From contig NZ_LXRG01000076.1 of assembly GCF_001651035.1 (NCBI RefSeq), forward strand, positions 78,905 through 142,904: a DNA stretch of 64,000 bases, given 5' to 3'. The position numbers and the translations under genes were made by a program. Position 1 is the stretch's first letter. Each line of letters starts with the position of its first letter. The stretch comes from Halomonas sp. ALS9 (GTDB lineage: Bacteria; Pseudomonadota; Gammaproteobacteria; Pseudomonadales; Halomonadaceae). This document shows positions 51,473 through 61,549 of the stretch, one piece after another. Under the pieces are notes generated by a model. The model ran no database searches. It was not told the DNA's origin and saw only the letters and a program-made list of their open reading frames with translations.

Positions 51473-52549
51473 TTATTGAGCTTCTGCCGGAAAATGATGG
51501 CGGGTTTTATTGGCAATTCTGACCAGCGCAAGCATCAGTGGCACTTCGACCAAAACGCCTACCACCGTCGCCAGTGCTGCGCCTGACTGCAGACCAAAGA
51601 GCGCAATCGCCGCTGCGACAGCCAGCTCGAAGAAATTACTGGCCCCTACCATAGCGCCTGGGGCGGCAACGTTGTGCGGCACGCGCCACGCTTTTGCCCA
51701 GCCGTAGGCAATAAAGAAGATCAGGAACGTTTGAATAATTAGCGGTATCGCGATTAACACGATATGCAGCGGATTATTCAGAATCACCTCGCCCTGGAAG
51801 GCAAACAGCAGCACCAGGGTAATGATCAAACCAATCGGGGTGATCGGGCCGACGCGCTTCATAAAGACGTTGTCATACCACTCGGCGCCGCGTTTTTTGA
51901 TCAGGATTTGGCGGGTGATATAGCCTGCCGCTAGGGGAATCACAATATACAGCACCACTGATAGGGCGACGGTGTCCCAGGGCACCTGAATATTGGAGAT
52001 GCCCAGCAGGAAGATCACGATGGGGGCAAATGCAAACAGCATAATCAGATCGTTAAGCGCCACTTGTACCAGCGTGTAGGCAGCATCGCCACGGGTCAGA
52101 TAGCTCCACACAAATACCATCGCGGTACACGGCGCGGCACCGAGTAGAATGGCGCCGGCTAAATACTGGCTGGCTAGCTCAGCGGGAATAAACGGCCGAA
52201 AGATCACCATCAAAAACAGCCAGGCAATGGCGAACATGGTGAAAGGCTTGATTAGCCAGTTAACCGTGGTGGTAATAATCAGACCCTTTGGCTGACGTCG
52301 AACCCCCAGCAGAGAAGTGAAGTCAATTTGCGCCATCATGGGGAATATCATCGCCCAGATGAGTATCGCCACGGGGATCGACACCTGCGCCACTTCAAAG
52401 CGCGACAGGGTTTCCGGTACCGCTGGGATAAATTGCCCGACTAAGATGCCCACCACAATGGCAAGCGCTACCCAAACCGAGAGGTAGCGCTCAAAGACGC
52501 CCATGCCTTCGGCGGTGGAGGGTGATGCGTTATCTTGCAGTGCTGACAT
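51473..52549 (-). CDS. acr3: Arsenite efflux transporter Acr3
   Basis: Acr3 exports arsenite through the inner membrane, driven by the proton gradient. The 358-residue protein has ten predicted membrane segments, the conserved cysteine in LLGAAPCTAMVFVWS (about residue 141) and the following NDLIMLFAFAP segment with the family's polar residues. AGGAGC lies seven bases before the ATG. It is 13 bases downstream of arsH. It belongs to the Acr3/BASS-like family, not to ArsB. Confidence 0.94.
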   Translation of the reverse strand: MSALQDNASPSTAEGMGVFERYLSVWVALAIVVGILVGQFIPAVPETLSRFEVAQVSIPVAILIWAMIFPMMAQIDFTSLLGVRRQPKGLIITTTVNWLIKPFTMFAIAWLFLMVIFRPFIPAELASQYLAGAILLGAAPCTAMVFVWSYLTRGDAAYTLVQVALNDLIMLFAFAPIVIFLLGISNIQVPWDTVALSVVLYIVIPLAAGYITRQILIKKRGAEWYDNVFMKRVGPITPIGLIITLVLLFAFQGEVILNNPLHIVLIAIPLIIQTFLIFFIAYGWAKAWRVPHNVAAPGAMVGASNFFELAVAAAIALFGLQSGAALATVVGVLVEVPLMLALVRIANKTRHHFPAEAQ

Positions 52550-52562
52550 GGGATGCTCCTAA

Positions 52563-53282
52563 TTAGATGGCGCGTTGATTAACCCGCTTGGAGAGTTCTT
52601 CCGCGCTCTCTTTGCGCTCGGAGTAACGATCGGTGAGCAACTCGCTGCGGTCACGCACTAACAGCGTGAATTTCACCAACTCTTCCATGACGTCGACGAT
52701 ACGATCATAAAAAGGGGAGGCTTTCATGCGGTCGTTATCATCAAACTCCATAAACGCTTTGGGTACGGACGATTGATTAGGGATTGTCAGCATACGCATC
52801 CAACGCCCCAAAATACGCAGTTGGTTGACGGTGTTGAAAGATTGCGACCCGCCGCACACCTGCATGACAGCCAATGTCTTGCCTTGGGTTGGGCGTACGC
52901 CGCCTAGAGCAAGTGGAATCCAGTCTATTTGCGTTTTCATGATGCCGGTCATCGCGCCGTGGCGTTCGGGTGAACACCACACCATCCCTTCGGCCCATTG
53001 GGCCAGCTGGCGCAGCTCGTCGACTTTGGGGTGGCTGGCATCCTCACCATCCGGCAGCGGCAATCCTCTAGGGTCAAAGATGCGTGTTTCGGCGCCCATG
53101 GCATTGAGTAAACGTGCGGCTTCTTCAACCGCCAAACGGCTGAAGGAACGTTCACGTAGGGAGCCATATAGCAACAATATTTTCGGCGCGTGCTCAGCGC
53201 CTTGTGGGATACCCAGCCGCTCGCAGCTGGGTGGCTCAAAGAGTTCAGCGTCTATGTTGGGTAAATCTTCGAGTTGGGACAT
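52563..53282 (-). CDS. arsH: Organoarsenical oxidase ArsH
   Basis: ArsH is an NADPH-FMN oxidoreductase that oxidises trivalent methyl- and aromatic arsenicals to the less toxic pentavalent forms. The 239-residue protein has [14 protein letters not shown] (FMN phosphate loop), the central [23 protein letters not shown] in the shape typical of ArsH (about residues 102-124) and [17 protein letters not shown] chose the ATG at 53282 ([11 protein letters not shown]). The upstream ATG at 53324 would add 14 residues but sits against the operator and has no ribosome site. It is the first gene of the long minus-strand ars operon. Confidence 0.92.
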   Translation of the reverse strand: MSQLEDLPNIDAELFEPPSCERLGIPQGAEHAPKILLLYGSLRERSFSRLAVEEAARLLNAMGAETRIFDPRGLPLPDGEDASHPKVDELRQLAQWAEGMVWCSPERHGAMTGIMKTQIDWIPLALGGVRPTQGKTLAVMQVCGGSQSFNTVNQLRILGRWMRMLTIPNQSSVPKAFMEFDDNDRMKASPFYDRIVDVMEELVKFTLLVRDRSELLTDRYSERKESAEELSKRVNQRAI

Positions 53283-53325
53283 TAGGTTCTGCCTGTTCAA
53301 GCTATGGTCGGTTAGTTGTTCCATG

Positions 53326-53346
53326 ATATATGTTTTACCGTATATT
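53326..53346. promoter_or_regulatory. Operator between arsH and the second arsenate reductase
   Basis: ATATATGTTT followed by TACCGTATATT matches the element at 39051-39071 at 18 of 21 positions. It is placed to control both the arsH-acr3 operon (-) and the arsenate reductase-chemoreceptor unit (+). Confidence 0.65.
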
Positions 53347-53432
53347 TCCAGCGCAGCCTGCCAACTGCAACAATGCCGTCATGATCCCAGCGTAAATTGA
53401 TAGCCATCAATCAAATAAGAGGCTGTTTATTT

Positions 53433-53846
53433 ATGTCAAAGCGCCGCGTGTTATTTCTCTGCAATGCGAATTCTGCACGGTCGTTGATGGGAGAGGCGCT
53501 GCTTCGCCATTTGGCGGGTGATCGTTTTGAAGCATTTAGTGCCGGTTCTGAACCGGATGAACCCCATGCATTGACCCTTGAAGCGTTGCGCAAGCAGGGG
53601 CTGCCCACCGAAGGCTTGCGCAGTAAGTCGTTGGATGAGTTTGAAAGCGAAGCCTTCGATTTTGTCATTGTGCTGTGCGACAAGGCCCAGCAAGCCTGCC
53701 GTGAATGGCAAGGTAAGTCGGGTGAGGTGTTGTTCTGGGATATTCGTGACCCTCGCCTGATCGGCAAACCAGATGCTTACGAGCAGGCGCTATTAGAGAT
53801 TCGTCGTCGTCTGCAGCTTTGGCTGCCCCTACACACGTCTGATTAA
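53433..53846 (+). CDS. arsC2: LMW phosphatase-type arsenate reductase
   Basis: The 137-residue protein of the low-molecular-weight tyrosine phosphatase fold has the P-loop CX5R in [14 protein letters not shown] (Cys9) and a DPRL general-acid segment near residue 107. Arsenate reductases of the thioredoxin-linked class share this fold. The usual second pair of redox cysteines is only partly present ([13 protein letters not shown], Cys82 and Cys90), so a phosphatase role is possible. AAGAGG precedes the ATG at 53433. It is divergent from arsH across the shared operator and followed at 23 bases by a chemoreceptor gene. Confidence 0.8.
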   Translation: MSKRRVLFLCNANSARSLMGEALLRHLAGDRFEAFSAGSEPDEPHALTLEALRKQGLPTEGLRSKSLDEFESEAFDFVIVLCDKAQQACREWQGKSGEVLFWDIRDPRLIGKPDAYEQALLEIRRRLQLWLPLHTSD

Positions 53847-53869
53847 TCTTACTGAAAGAGGGGGGCGAT

Positions 53870-55558
53870 ATGAAATGGATCAATAACTTAAGCGTTAAAG
53901 CAAGCTGGACGCTCGTGCTAGTTGCGTTCAGTGGTTTGGTTCTCGTCATTGGTGCACTGGGACTTTTCGCCAACCATTTTGGCCGTGAAGCATTCACGTC
54001 GCTGCATGAAAGAGACATGGCGCAAATTCGCGAGCTAGATGGCGCTTACACCCAGCTACTACGTGCGCGAATTCAGATGAATCGGGCGGCGGAGTTAATC
54101 CGTACCCCTTCGTTTGATCGCCCCGAACCGCTTATGGAGGAGGCGCAGAGGTTGCTTGATGAGGCGTCTGAGCATTTCAATCGATTTACCTCTAGTAGTT
54201 TTGATCAAGATCAGCAGGCGCTGGTTGATCAGTTAGCCGCTAACTATCGATCTTTCTTTAATAATAATCTCAGTCTACAGATGATGATGCTTGAAGAGCG
54301 CGATGTGCCTGGTTTTCTTTCGGGTGAGTCGCGGGTAGATGATAGCAGTCAGCGGTTTGTAGAGAGTGCTGAGAGCTTTTTTGCCGCTTCCAACCAGCGC
54401 GGTAACGCCTTGCTCATGCGTTTTGAACAGGTGTCATCGGTGCTGTTTTGTGGGGTGATTGCGGCACTTGGCGCTTCGCTACTGGTGGTAACAGTGGTGG
54501 TCTGGGGCGTACGTAAAAACGTGCTTCGTCCGCTGAAAACGATCACTGGCCACTTCCAGCGCATTGCTAACGGGGATCTGTCAGCGCCGGTAACAGCACA
54601 CTCATCCAACGAAATTGGTCAGCTGTTTAGTGAACTGAGTAAGATGCAGCAATCGTTGACAGCGACTGTTAATCGACTCAATGCGAGTAGCCAGCAGGTG
54701 TATAGCAATAGTCAGGAGATGACCGAGCAGAACCAGCTTCTGGCGAGCCAAACCGACACTCAAGTATCAGCCTTGCAGCAAATGGCGGCGAGCTTGGAGC
54801 AGCTAACCGCCACGGTGAATCAAAATGCTGAAAGCGCAGCGCATGTTAATCAATCAACGGCGGATGTATCCCACAAAGCGCGGCAGGGTGATGAGGTGAT
54901 TAGCCAGTTTATCGCCACTATGGAAGCGATCAATAATCACTCCGAAGAGATTCAAAGCATCATTCGTATGATTGAAAGCATTGCCTTCCAAACCAATATT
55001 TTAGCGCTCAATGCCTCGGTTGAGGCGGCGCGTGCAGGAGAGCACGGGCGTGGATTCGCGGTGGTGGCTAATGAAGTGCGTGCGCTGGCAACCCGCAGTG
55101 CCAGTGCCGCCAGTGAGATCCGGACGCGTATCGAAGCGTCGAGTGCGAGTGTCCAGCAGGGTAGCGTGTTGTCGCAACAGGCCGGTGAGCATACTCGGGC
55201 GATCATGCAGGCAGCGAGCAATGTAGATACGCTAATGACGCAAATCACCCATGCCTCTGAGGAGCAGCGGCGAGGCATTGAAGAGGTCAACCTAGCGGTT
55301 GCCCAGATCGATACCACTACCCAGGACACCATGCGTTTAGTTAATCAGGCAGCCCAGAGCGCAGAGGTGCTGTCCCAGGAAGCCTTGCAGATGCGTGAGT
55401 ATGCTGGCCAATTCAGCGTGGTGGATAAAGACTCACGCTTGGCTGAAGTGGGTGAAGAGTACGCCGAATATCCCGAATGGGAGCAGCTTAGCCACCAAGA
55501 CGTCGCCTTGGCGGATACTCAAGCTCGCCGTCAAGACAGCATAATGACTCCCGCTTAG
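53870..55558 (+). CDS. Methyl-accepting chemotaxis protein
   Basis: The 562-residue chemoreceptor has an N-terminal membrane segment (about 12-34), a four-helix-bundle type periplasmic sensor (about 35-190, Tar-like), a second membrane segment (about 193-215), a HAMP domain ([17 protein letters not shown], about 222-270) and the signalling domain with the hairpin tip [21 protein letters not shown] (about residues 367-387). No C-terminal NWETF-type pentapeptide for CheR binding is present. A GAGGGGGG ribosome site and 23-base gap link it to the arsenate reductase gene. It might sense arsenic or a related oxyanion; that is inferred from position only. Confidence 0.9.
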   Translation: MKWINNLSVKASWTLVLVAFSGLVLVIGALGLFANHFGREAFTSLHERDMAQIRELDGAYTQLLRARIQMNRAAELIRTPSFDRPEPLMEEAQRLLDEASEHFNRFTSSSFDQDQQALVDQLAANYRSFFNNNLSLQMMMLEERDVPGFLSGESRVDDSSQRFVESAESFFAASNQRGNALLMRFEQVSSVLFCGVIAALGASLLVVTVVVWGVRKNVLRPLKTITGHFQRIANGDLSAPVTAHSSNEIGQLFSELSKMQQSLTATVNRLNASSQQVYSNSQEMTEQNQLLASQTDTQVSALQQMAASLEQLTATVNQNAESAAHVNQSTADVSHKARQGDEVISQFIATMEAINNHSEEIQSIIRMIESIAFQTNILALNASVEAARAGEHGRGFAVVANEVRALATRSASAASEIRTRIEASSASVQQGSVLSQQAGEHTRAIMQAASNVDTLMTQITHASEEQRRGIEEVNLAVAQIDTTTQDTMRLVNQAAQSAEVLSQEALQMREYAGQFSVVDKDSRLAEVGEEYAEYPEWEQLSHQDVALADTQARRQDSIMTPA

Positions 55559-55635
55559 CATACTGAGGTGAGCAATTTACGTTTACTCAGCGTCAGTTAA
55601 CGCTATCATGCGATTTTCTCTGAGCATCATGTAGC

Positions 55636-56769
55636 GTGTTGGTAACCAAGAGGGCACTGGCCCCCGTCAGTTTATTTATTCAGCGTTTTCTGAACGACCC
55701 TATGCTGCTCGCAATGAGCGTGCTATGGGTCGTTTTGTGTTGGCTGGAACCTCAGTCACTTAGCGAGATGGCTGAACGGGTTCATTGGACGACCCTGGCG
55801 GTGTTGACGGGGCTGATGGTGCTCAGTAGAGCGTTAGAGCTAAGTGGCTATCTAGCCTTCTGGGGGCGTCGGCTATTAGCCCACTTGCGTGGCGAGCGTC
55901 GTCTGGCAGTTGGGCTGGTCATGTTTTCGGCGCTACTCTCGGCGGTGGTCACCAACGATGTGGCGCTGTTTATTGTGGTACCGCTGACGCTCAGCTTAGC
56001 TGCAGTGGCAACGCTACCCACCGCACGCTTGATTGTGTTTGAGGCGCTGGCGGTGAATGCAGGGTCGTCACTTAGTCCCATCGGTAATCCGCAAAACCTC
56101 TATTTATGGCAGCTTTCAGGCGTCAGCTTTGGTGAATTTTTAGCCATCATGCTGCCCTTGGGGGTAGGCTTGATGCTGCTGCTTTTACTGCTTATTCCCT
56201 TCGCTTTCCCGAAAGCATCAATACGCTTGGATGCAGTCGCCGCTGGGCAAACGGTGCGGCGAAAAACGCCCCTCTGGACTGCGTTAATTGGTTATCCGCT
56301 GTTTTTAATGGCGGTTGAAATGGGCTGGGCGGCTCCGGCAATGGCAGGCGTTCTGCTGGTGATGTTGATCGTGGCGCGCCGTGCCGTGTTCAGTATCGAT
56401 TGGCTGCTGTTAGTCGTATTTGTCTTAATGTTTGTCAATTTGAGTGTGATCGGTGAGTTGAGCGTCGTTCAGCAGGCGATGAACGCAATGAGTCAATGGC
56501 CGGGTGGAGATACCAGTGTTGGCGTGCTGCTCTCACAGGTTTTATCCAACGTACCGGCAACCCTGGTTCTTGCCCAGCAGAGTGAGTGGGAGCCGCTCGC
56601 CTGGGGTGTCAGCGTGGGTGGTTTTGGATTAGTGATTGGCTCGATGGCTAATTTAATCGCGCTGCGATTAGCTCGCCAGCCGGGGATGCTGATGGAGTTT
56701 CATCGCTGGTCGCTTCCAATGCTGGGGCTAGGTTGGTTGTTTGCCGCTGTTTGGCTAAGTCGTAGCTAG
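55636..56769 (+). CDS. ArsB/NhaD-superfamily anion permease
   Basis: The 377-residue membrane protein has about ten hydrophobic segments and the ion-transporter superfamily motifs VVTNDVALFIVVPLTLSL (about residue 105) and NAGSSLSPIGNPQNLYLW (about 140). It is shorter than classical ArsB (about 429). The frame opens with GTG at 55636 without a clear ribosome site; an ATG at 55702 is an alternative. Arsenite export is possible given the context. Dicarboxylate, sodium or another anion cannot be excluded. Confidence 0.75.
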   Translation: MLVTKRALAPVSLFIQRFLNDPMLLAMSVLWVVLCWLEPQSLSEMAERVHWTTLAVLTGLMVLSRALELSGYLAFWGRRLLAHLRGERRLAVGLVMFSALLSAVVTNDVALFIVVPLTLSLAAVATLPTARLIVFEALAVNAGSSLSPIGNPQNLYLWQLSGVSFGEFLAIMLPLGVGLMLLLLLLIPFAFPKASIRLDAVAAGQTVRRKTPLWTALIGYPLFLMAVEMGWAAPAMAGVLLVMLIVARRAVFSIDWLLLVVFVLMFVNLSVIGELSVVQQAMNAMSQWPGGDTSVGVLLSQVLSNVPATLVLAQQSEWEPLAWGVSVGGFGLVIGSMANLIALRLARQPGMLMEFHRWSLPMLGLGWLFAAVWLSRS

Positions 56770-56803
56770 ACGCCCTGGCGGAGTAATAGTGCCAGGGCGT
56801 TTG
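56770..56803. terminator. Bidirectional terminator between permease and thiolase
   Basis: ACGCCCTGGC and GCCAGGGCGT form a 10-bp perfect stem with an 11-base loop, followed by TTT. It lies between convergent genes and marks the border between the arsenic region and fatty-acid genes. Confidence 0.75.
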
Positions 56804-56834
56804 CCATATAAAGAGATGTCATCAAAGATCGCAA

Positions 56835-58022
56835 TCAGTCGATGAGCTCGACGGCCACTGCCGTTGCTTCGCCGCCGCCAATGCATAAGCTAGCAATGCC
56901 GCGTTTGCCGCCTTTAGTGCGCAGGGCGTGAATCAGTGTGGCGATAATGCGCGAGCCGGTAGAGCCTATAGGGTGGCCTTGGGCGCAGGCGCCACCAAAC
57001 ACATTGACCTTGTCATGGGGCAGACCCAAGTCATCCATGGCCATCAGTGTCACCACCGCGAAGGCTTCGTTAATTTCGAATAGATCAACGTCATTAACGC
57101 CCCAGCCTAGCTTCTTCATCAGCTTCTCAATCGCCCCCACCGGCGCAATGGTGAATTCGCTCGGGTGTTGCGAGTGTGTCGAGTGACCCAGCATGCGCGC
57201 AAGTGGCTTAATACCGTGCTGATCGGCTGCTGTTTGGCTGGCCAGGATAAGTGCCGAAGCGCCGTCGGAAATTGAGCTGGCATTGGCGGCGGTAATCGTT
57301 CCGTCTTTGGCAAAAGCAGGGCGAAGCTGGCGGATTTTATCGAGTTTGGCTTGGAAGGGCTGTTCATCATGCTCGACCAGGGTTTCGCCCTGACGAGAGG
57401 TGACCATAACGGGTGCCATCTCGGTGCTTAAGTGGCCTGCGTTAGTAGCGGTCATGGCGCGCTCAAGGGAGGCTATGGCAAAGTCATCCAGGCGCTCGCG
57501 GGTATAACCGCGATCCGAGGCCACATCCTGAGCAAACACACCCATTAGTTTGCCCGTTTCGGCATCCTCCAGCCCATCCAAAAACATATGGTCTTTGAGT
57601 TCGCCGTGGCCCAGACGATAGCCGCCGCGCGCCTTGGTTAGCACGTGAGGGGCGTTAGACATCGACTCCATGCCGCCCGCCAGTAAAATATCGCCACTGC
57701 CGGCCTTGATTAAATCATGGGCAAGCATCGTCGCTTTCATGCCCGAGCCGCACAGCTTATTGATCGTCGTGGCGCCATTGGCATCGGGAATGCCCGCCTG
57801 TCGCATTGCCTGACGTGCTGGGCCCTGTTTAACGCCTGCAGGCAGTACGCAGCCCATAATGCCCTCGCTGATAGCGGCAGGGTCTATGCCTGACGCTTCA
57901 ATTGCTGCTTTGATGGCGACCGCACCAAGCTCGGGTGCTGTCATGCTCGCCAGACTGCCCATCATGCCGCCCATCGGCGTGCGTTTGGCGGCTAGAAATA
58001 CCACATCGGTGGGGTTGCTCAT
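56835..58022 (-). CDS. Acetyl-CoA acetyltransferase (thiolase)
   Basis: The 395-residue thiolase II family enzyme makes or cleaves acetoacetyl-CoA or 3-ketoacyl-CoA. The active-site Cys lies in NKLCGSGMKA (about residue 91). The His in the NEAFAVVTLMAMDDLG region and GGACAQGHPIGSTGSRI (about residues 340-356), and the second Cys in ASLCIGGGEATA, complete the site. GAAGGAG seven bases upstream fixes the ATG at 58022. It is divergent from the TetR regulator. Biosynthetic (PhaA-like) versus degradative use cannot be told from sequence; the neighbours favour acyl-CoA breakdown. Confidence 0.91.
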   Translation of the reverse strand: MSNPTDVVFLAAKRTPMGGMMGSLASMTAPELGAVAIKAAIEASGIDPAAISEGIMGCVLPAGVKQGPARQAMRQAGIPDANGATTINKLCGSGMKATMLAHDLIKAGSGDILLAGGMESMSNAPHVLTKARGGYRLGHGELKDHMFLDGLEDAETGKLMGVFAQDVASDRGYTRERLDDFAIASLERAMTATNAGHLSTEMAPVMVTSRQGETLVEHDEQPFQAKLDKIRQLRPAFAKDGTITAANASSISDGASALILASQTAADQHGIKPLARMLGHSTHSQHPSEFTIAPVGAIEKLMKKLGWGVNDVDLFEINEAFAVVTLMAMDDLGLPHDKVNVFGGACAQGHPIGSTGSRIIATLIHALRTKGGKRGIASLCIGGGEATAVAVELID

Positions 58023-58139
58023 GGCCAATCTCCTTCAGGTTTATTGTGATTATCTTGCCAAGTAGTCGGTGATACGTTGACCCGTAGACGGTGCTGTGGT
58101 TCTCTCCAGAGTAACCAAGCAAGCGCTAGTGTAAATGAC

Positions 58140-58718
58140 ATGAATGTAATTAATGCATCCCCTCGCCGCAAGGAATTGACGCGCCTCGCTGCTCAGCTAT
58201 TTGTCCAAGAGGGCTTTGATCGCACAACGGTGCGTATGCTGGCGCAGGAAATGGGTATTAAGTCCGGTAGCTTGTTTCACCATTTTAAAGATAAGCAGGA
58301 AATCCTCGCCGCGGTTATCGAAGAGGGCACCCAAAATGCCTTGGCAATTGCCCGCAAAGCCCTCGCTGAGTGTGCTGACGAGCCTGAGATGCGGTTGCGT
58401 GCCATGGCCCGTGCTCATCTCGAAACGCTATTTACCGACCGCAATGCCCATGTGGTGGCGCTTTTCGAATGGCGTCGCCTTGATCCTGCGGCGAGTGCTC
58501 ATTTGAGCCATCTACGCGATGCTTATGAGGCGCTTTGGGTCGCTGTTATTGATGATGCGTTGGAAGCCGGGTTGATCCATGGTGACCGCTTTCTTGTCTC
58601 GCGATTTGTCCTGGGGGCGCTCAACTGGACGGTTCGCTGGTATGATCCCAACGGCCCACGTTCGCCTGATGACCTCGCTGATGAGCTTGTTGCCATGATT
58701 ATGCCTACCTCTGCTTGA
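58140..58718 (+). CDS. TetR-family transcriptional regulator
   Basis: The 192-residue protein has an N-terminal TetR helix-turn-helix (TTVRMLAQEMGIKSGSLFHH, about residues 30-49) and a helical ligand-binding C-terminal domain. The ATG at 58140 is chosen over an upstream frame start at 58077 because homologues begin close to the SPRRKELTRLAAQLF segment. It is divergent from the thiolase gene and upstream of acyl-CoA synthetase, so it probably senses an acyl-CoA. It is shorter than PsrA and I do not assign it to that subfamily. Confidence 0.85.
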   Translation: MNVINASPRRKELTRLAAQLFVQEGFDRTTVRMLAQEMGIKSGSLFHHFKDKQEILAAVIEEGTQNALAIARKALAECADEPEMRLRAMARAHLETLFTDRNAHVVALFEWRRLDPAASAHLSHLRDAYEALWVAVIDDALEAGLIHGDRFLVSRFVLGALNWTVRWYDPNGPRSPDDLADELVAMIMPTSA

Positions 58719-58819
58719 TGCCTTGATAACAGAGACTTCGACTAACGTCTAGCGCGACAATTTATAACAGTGCTTGCTCTCTGCGCCGATTGCTTTTAGC
58801 GTTGCTATTATCTTTAAGC

Positions 58820-58834
58820 TTACGTTAACGTCAA
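58820..58834. promoter_or_regulatory. LiuR-like palindrome upstream of acyl-CoA synthetase
   Basis: TTACGTTAACGTCAA contains the perfect palindrome ACGTTAACGT. It resembles motifs recalled for LiuR (MerR family), which controls branched-chain amino acid breakdown. A TATAAC -10-like hexamer follows at 58843. Identification is from memory. Confidence 0.45.
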
Positions 58835-58907
58835 CGGATAAATATAACAATACTGCTTGTGCCTATTCTTACTACGAGCTCATTTCCAATAACACAAGAG
58901 AGCCATC

Positions 58908-60578
58908 ATGACAGCGACATCACAATCACTGCCCGACTATCACCAATACCTCAATGATTTTTCCGTAGATAGCGTAATTGCTCGTCTGGATGATCACCAG
59001 GACGGCTTGCTGAATGCCTATGAAGCTTGCTGTGGGCGCCATGTGCGCGAGGGGCGCGGCGAGGTGCTGGCGCTGGTGCAGGAAGACATCGAAGGCAACA
59101 TGCATACCCTGACCTACGCCGAGCTGGATGAGCAGAGTGCGAAGTTAGCGGGATGGTTTGTATCCCAAGGGTTGGGTAAAGGCGACCGCATTGCCTGCAT
59201 GCTGCCGCGGTCACCACAATTATTGATTGCAGTGCTCGCCACATGGCGTATTGGCGCGGTTTATCAGCCGCTGTTTACTGCTTTTGGGCCTGATGCAGTG
59301 GACTATCGATTGGGGCGAGCGGATACCAAGCTAGTGATTACCGATCACGCCAATCGCTATAAGTTTGATGGCCTCAGCCAGTGCCCGCCGGTTCTGGCCG
59401 TAGGTGGCGCGACAAGCGAGCATGCTGAAGATCATGATTGGCAAGCAGCGTTGACGTACACGTCAATGAGTGACAAGCCACCAAGGCTTCCCCCTGAAGC
59501 GCCGTTTTTGCAAATGTTCACCTCCGGTACCGTGGGCAAGCCTAAAGGCGTTGCCGTACCGTTGGCGGGTATGACCGCCTTTGCGATCTATATGGAGCTG
59601 GCCATTGATCTGCGTGATGACGACCGTTTCTGGAATATGGCCGACCCGGGCTGGGCCTATGGCCTTTACTATGCGATCACCGGGCCACTGTTGCTCGGTG
59701 TGACGACGCATTTTTGCGAGGCAGGGTTTAGCGCCGAAGGGGCGCTGGCGTTTATGAAGCGCCATCGCATTACTAATTTTGCCGCGGCGCCGACGGCTTA
59801 CCGATTGATGAAGGCATCAGGCCTGTTTGATAACGCCCATGAAACGCTTGAGCTGCGTGCGGCTAGTTCGGCGGGTGAGCCTTTAAACACGGAGGTAGTG
59901 ACTTGGGTTGAGAAGTCGCTGGGCTGTCCGGTTATGGATCATTACGGTCAAACTGAAACCGGTATGACGTGCAATAACCACCATTCCCTTGATCACCTCA
60001 AGCATGTGGGCGCGATGGGCGTTCCGATGCCGGGTTATCGGCTGGCGATTTTGGATGCGGAGTATAAAGAGCTGCCTGCTGGAGAGCCGGGTGTTCTTGC
60101 TGTGGATATCAAAAATTCACCAGCGCACTTCTTCCAGGGCTATACCTGGCAAGAGAAAAACCCCTTTGTAGAGGGTTATTACCTGACCGGCGATGTGGTG
60201 ATTCGTAACGAAGACGGCACCTTTCAATTTGCCGGGCGTGACGACGATATTATTACCACGGCGGGTTATCGCGTCGGGCCAACGGATGTCGAGAACAGTG
60301 TGATGACACACCCTGCAGTGGCTGAATCGGCAGCCGTGGGGCAGCCGGACGAGATTCGCGGCGAGGTGATCAAATCGTATATCGTGCTGCGCGAAGGCTA
60401 TGAGGCGAGTAACGAGCTGGCTGATGAGATTAAGCAGCGGGTGCGCGAGCGGCTATCAACCCATGCTTTCCCGCGCATTATTGAGTTTGTCGATGAGCTG
60501 CCTAAAACCCCCAGCGGTAAGATTCAGCGCTTTAAATTGCGCGCCCAGGCGGTAGAAGATGCCAAGACAAGCGACTAA
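58908..60578 (+). CDS. Acyl-CoA synthetase (AMP-binding)
   Basis: The 556-residue ligase forms acyl-adenylates and then acyl-CoA. Motifs are FLQMFTSGTVGKPKGVAVP (AMP-binding P-loop region, about residue 200), MDHYGQTETGM (about 345), YYLTGDVV, the hinge GRDDDIITTAGYRVGPTDVE, and the catalytic Lys in KTPSGKIQR. It belongs to the acetyl/medium-chain acyl-CoA synthetase type rather than FadD. It is upstream of a short-chain dehydrogenase and an acyl-CoA dehydrogenase, a set that fits catabolism of short branched or medium-chain acids. Confidence 0.9.
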   Translation: MTATSQSLPDYHQYLNDFSVDSVIARLDDHQDGLLNAYEACCGRHVREGRGEVLALVQEDIEGNMHTLTYAELDEQSAKLAGWFVSQGLGKGDRIACMLPRSPQLLIAVLATWRIGAVYQPLFTAFGPDAVDYRLGRADTKLVITDHANRYKFDGLSQCPPVLAVGGATSEHAEDHDWQAALTYTSMSDKPPRLPPEAPFLQMFTSGTVGKPKGVAVPLAGMTAFAIYMELAIDLRDDDRFWNMADPGWAYGLYYAITGPLLLGVTTHFCEAGFSAEGALAFMKRHRITNFAAAPTAYRLMKASGLFDNAHETLELRAASSAGEPLNTEVVTWVEKSLGCPVMDHYGQTETGMTCNNHHSLDHLKHVGAMGVPMPGYRLAILDAEYKELPAGEPGVLAVDIKNSPAHFFQGYTWQEKNPFVEGYYLTGDVVIRNEDGTFQFAGRDDDIITTAGYRVGPTDVENSVMTHPAVAESAAVGQPDEIRGEVIKSYIVLREGYEASNELADEIKQRVRERLSTHAFPRIIEFVDELPKTPSGKIQRFKLRAQAVEDAKTSD

Positions 60579-60616
60579 TTCAACGTCTAGTGACAGCGAT
60601 TAAAGGGAATACGGTT

Positions 60617-61384
60617 ATGCAGGTTAAGGATAGTACGTTTTTAATTACCGGTGCCGCTTCGGGGCTAGGGGCTGCAACCGCTGAGCGATTAGTTGCCGCA
60701 GGTGCTCGCGTGGTTTTATGCGACCTAAACGATAGTGTCAAAACCCATGCTGAGCAGTTGGGAGAACAAGCTCAAGCGTGTCTGGCGGACATCACCTCAG
60801 CTGAACAAATGCAGCAGGCTGTCGATAAAGCGGTAGCGATGGGTGGCGGGCGTGGGCTTTCGGGGGTGGTCCACTGTGCTGGCGTAGTTAGCGTGGCCAA
60901 GCTGGTGGATCGAGAGGGGAATCCGGCAGATTTAGATAGCTACGCTAAAACGATCAATATCAACCTGATCGGCACTTTTAACGTTATGCGTCTCGCGGCT
61001 GCCGCGATGGCTAGAAATGCGCCTAATGAGAGTGGTGAGCGTGGGGTGATTATTAATACCGCTTCTATCGCCGCTTTTGATGGTCAGGTAGGGCAGTGTG
61101 CTTACAGTGCTTCTAAAGCGGGCGTTGTAGGGATGAGCCTTCCTGCCGCCCGTGAGTTATCGCGCCATGCTATTCGCGTCATGGCCATTGCCCCGGGTGT
61201 ATTTGAAACGCCAATGATGAGTGAAATTCCCGACGAGGCTGCCCAGGCGCTAGCGGCCGCCGTGCCTTTTCCTAAGCGCTTGGGTAAGCCGGATGAATTT
61301 GCACAATTAGCCGAGCAGATTATTACCAACCCGATGCTGAACGGCGAGTTGATCCGTTTAGACGGCGGCATTCGCATGCAGTAA
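60617..61384 (+). CDS. 3-hydroxyacyl-CoA dehydrogenase type II (SDR family)
   Basis: The 255-residue NAD-dependent short-chain dehydrogenase has [15 protein letters not shown] (cofactor loop), [20 protein letters not shown] in the catalytic Ser-Tyr-Lys region (YSASK, about residue 168), and the [11 protein letters not shown] segment typical of the HSD17B10-like branch that acts on 2-methyl-3-hydroxybutyryl-CoA in isoleucine breakdown. AAAGGG precedes the ATG at 60617. It follows the synthetase gene by 38 bases and is closed by a terminator. Confidence 0.9.
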   Translation: MQVKDSTFLITGAASGLGAATAERLVAAGARVVLCDLNDSVKTHAEQLGEQAQACLADITSAEQMQQAVDKAVAMGGGRGLSGVVHCAGVVSVAKLVDREGNPADLDSYAKTININLIGTFNVMRLAAAAMARNAPNESGERGVIINTASIAAFDGQVGQCAYSASKAGVVGMSLPAARELSRHAIRVMAIAPGVFETPMMSEIPDEAAQALAAAVPFPKRLGKPDEFAQLAEQIITNPMLNGELIRLDGGIRMQ

Positions 61385-61417
61385 GTGATGGGTAAGTAGA
61401 AAGTGGGAAATATGATG

Positions 61418-61448
61418 ACTCGCTGGCTTTTGGCTGGCGAGTTTTTTA
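61418..61448 (+). terminator. Terminator after the dehydrogenase gene
   Basis: ACTCGC and GCGAGT pair around a 13-base loop and are followed by TTTTTT. Confidence 0.75.
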
Positions 61449-61549
61449 TTAATAGTGTCAGGGGATTATCGGTTGGGCGACCAAAGTTCTAGAGTGTTTT
61501 AAGGCTAAATTCAAACGCTCGCTTGACTCTGCGTGGTGCTCGCGCTAGT

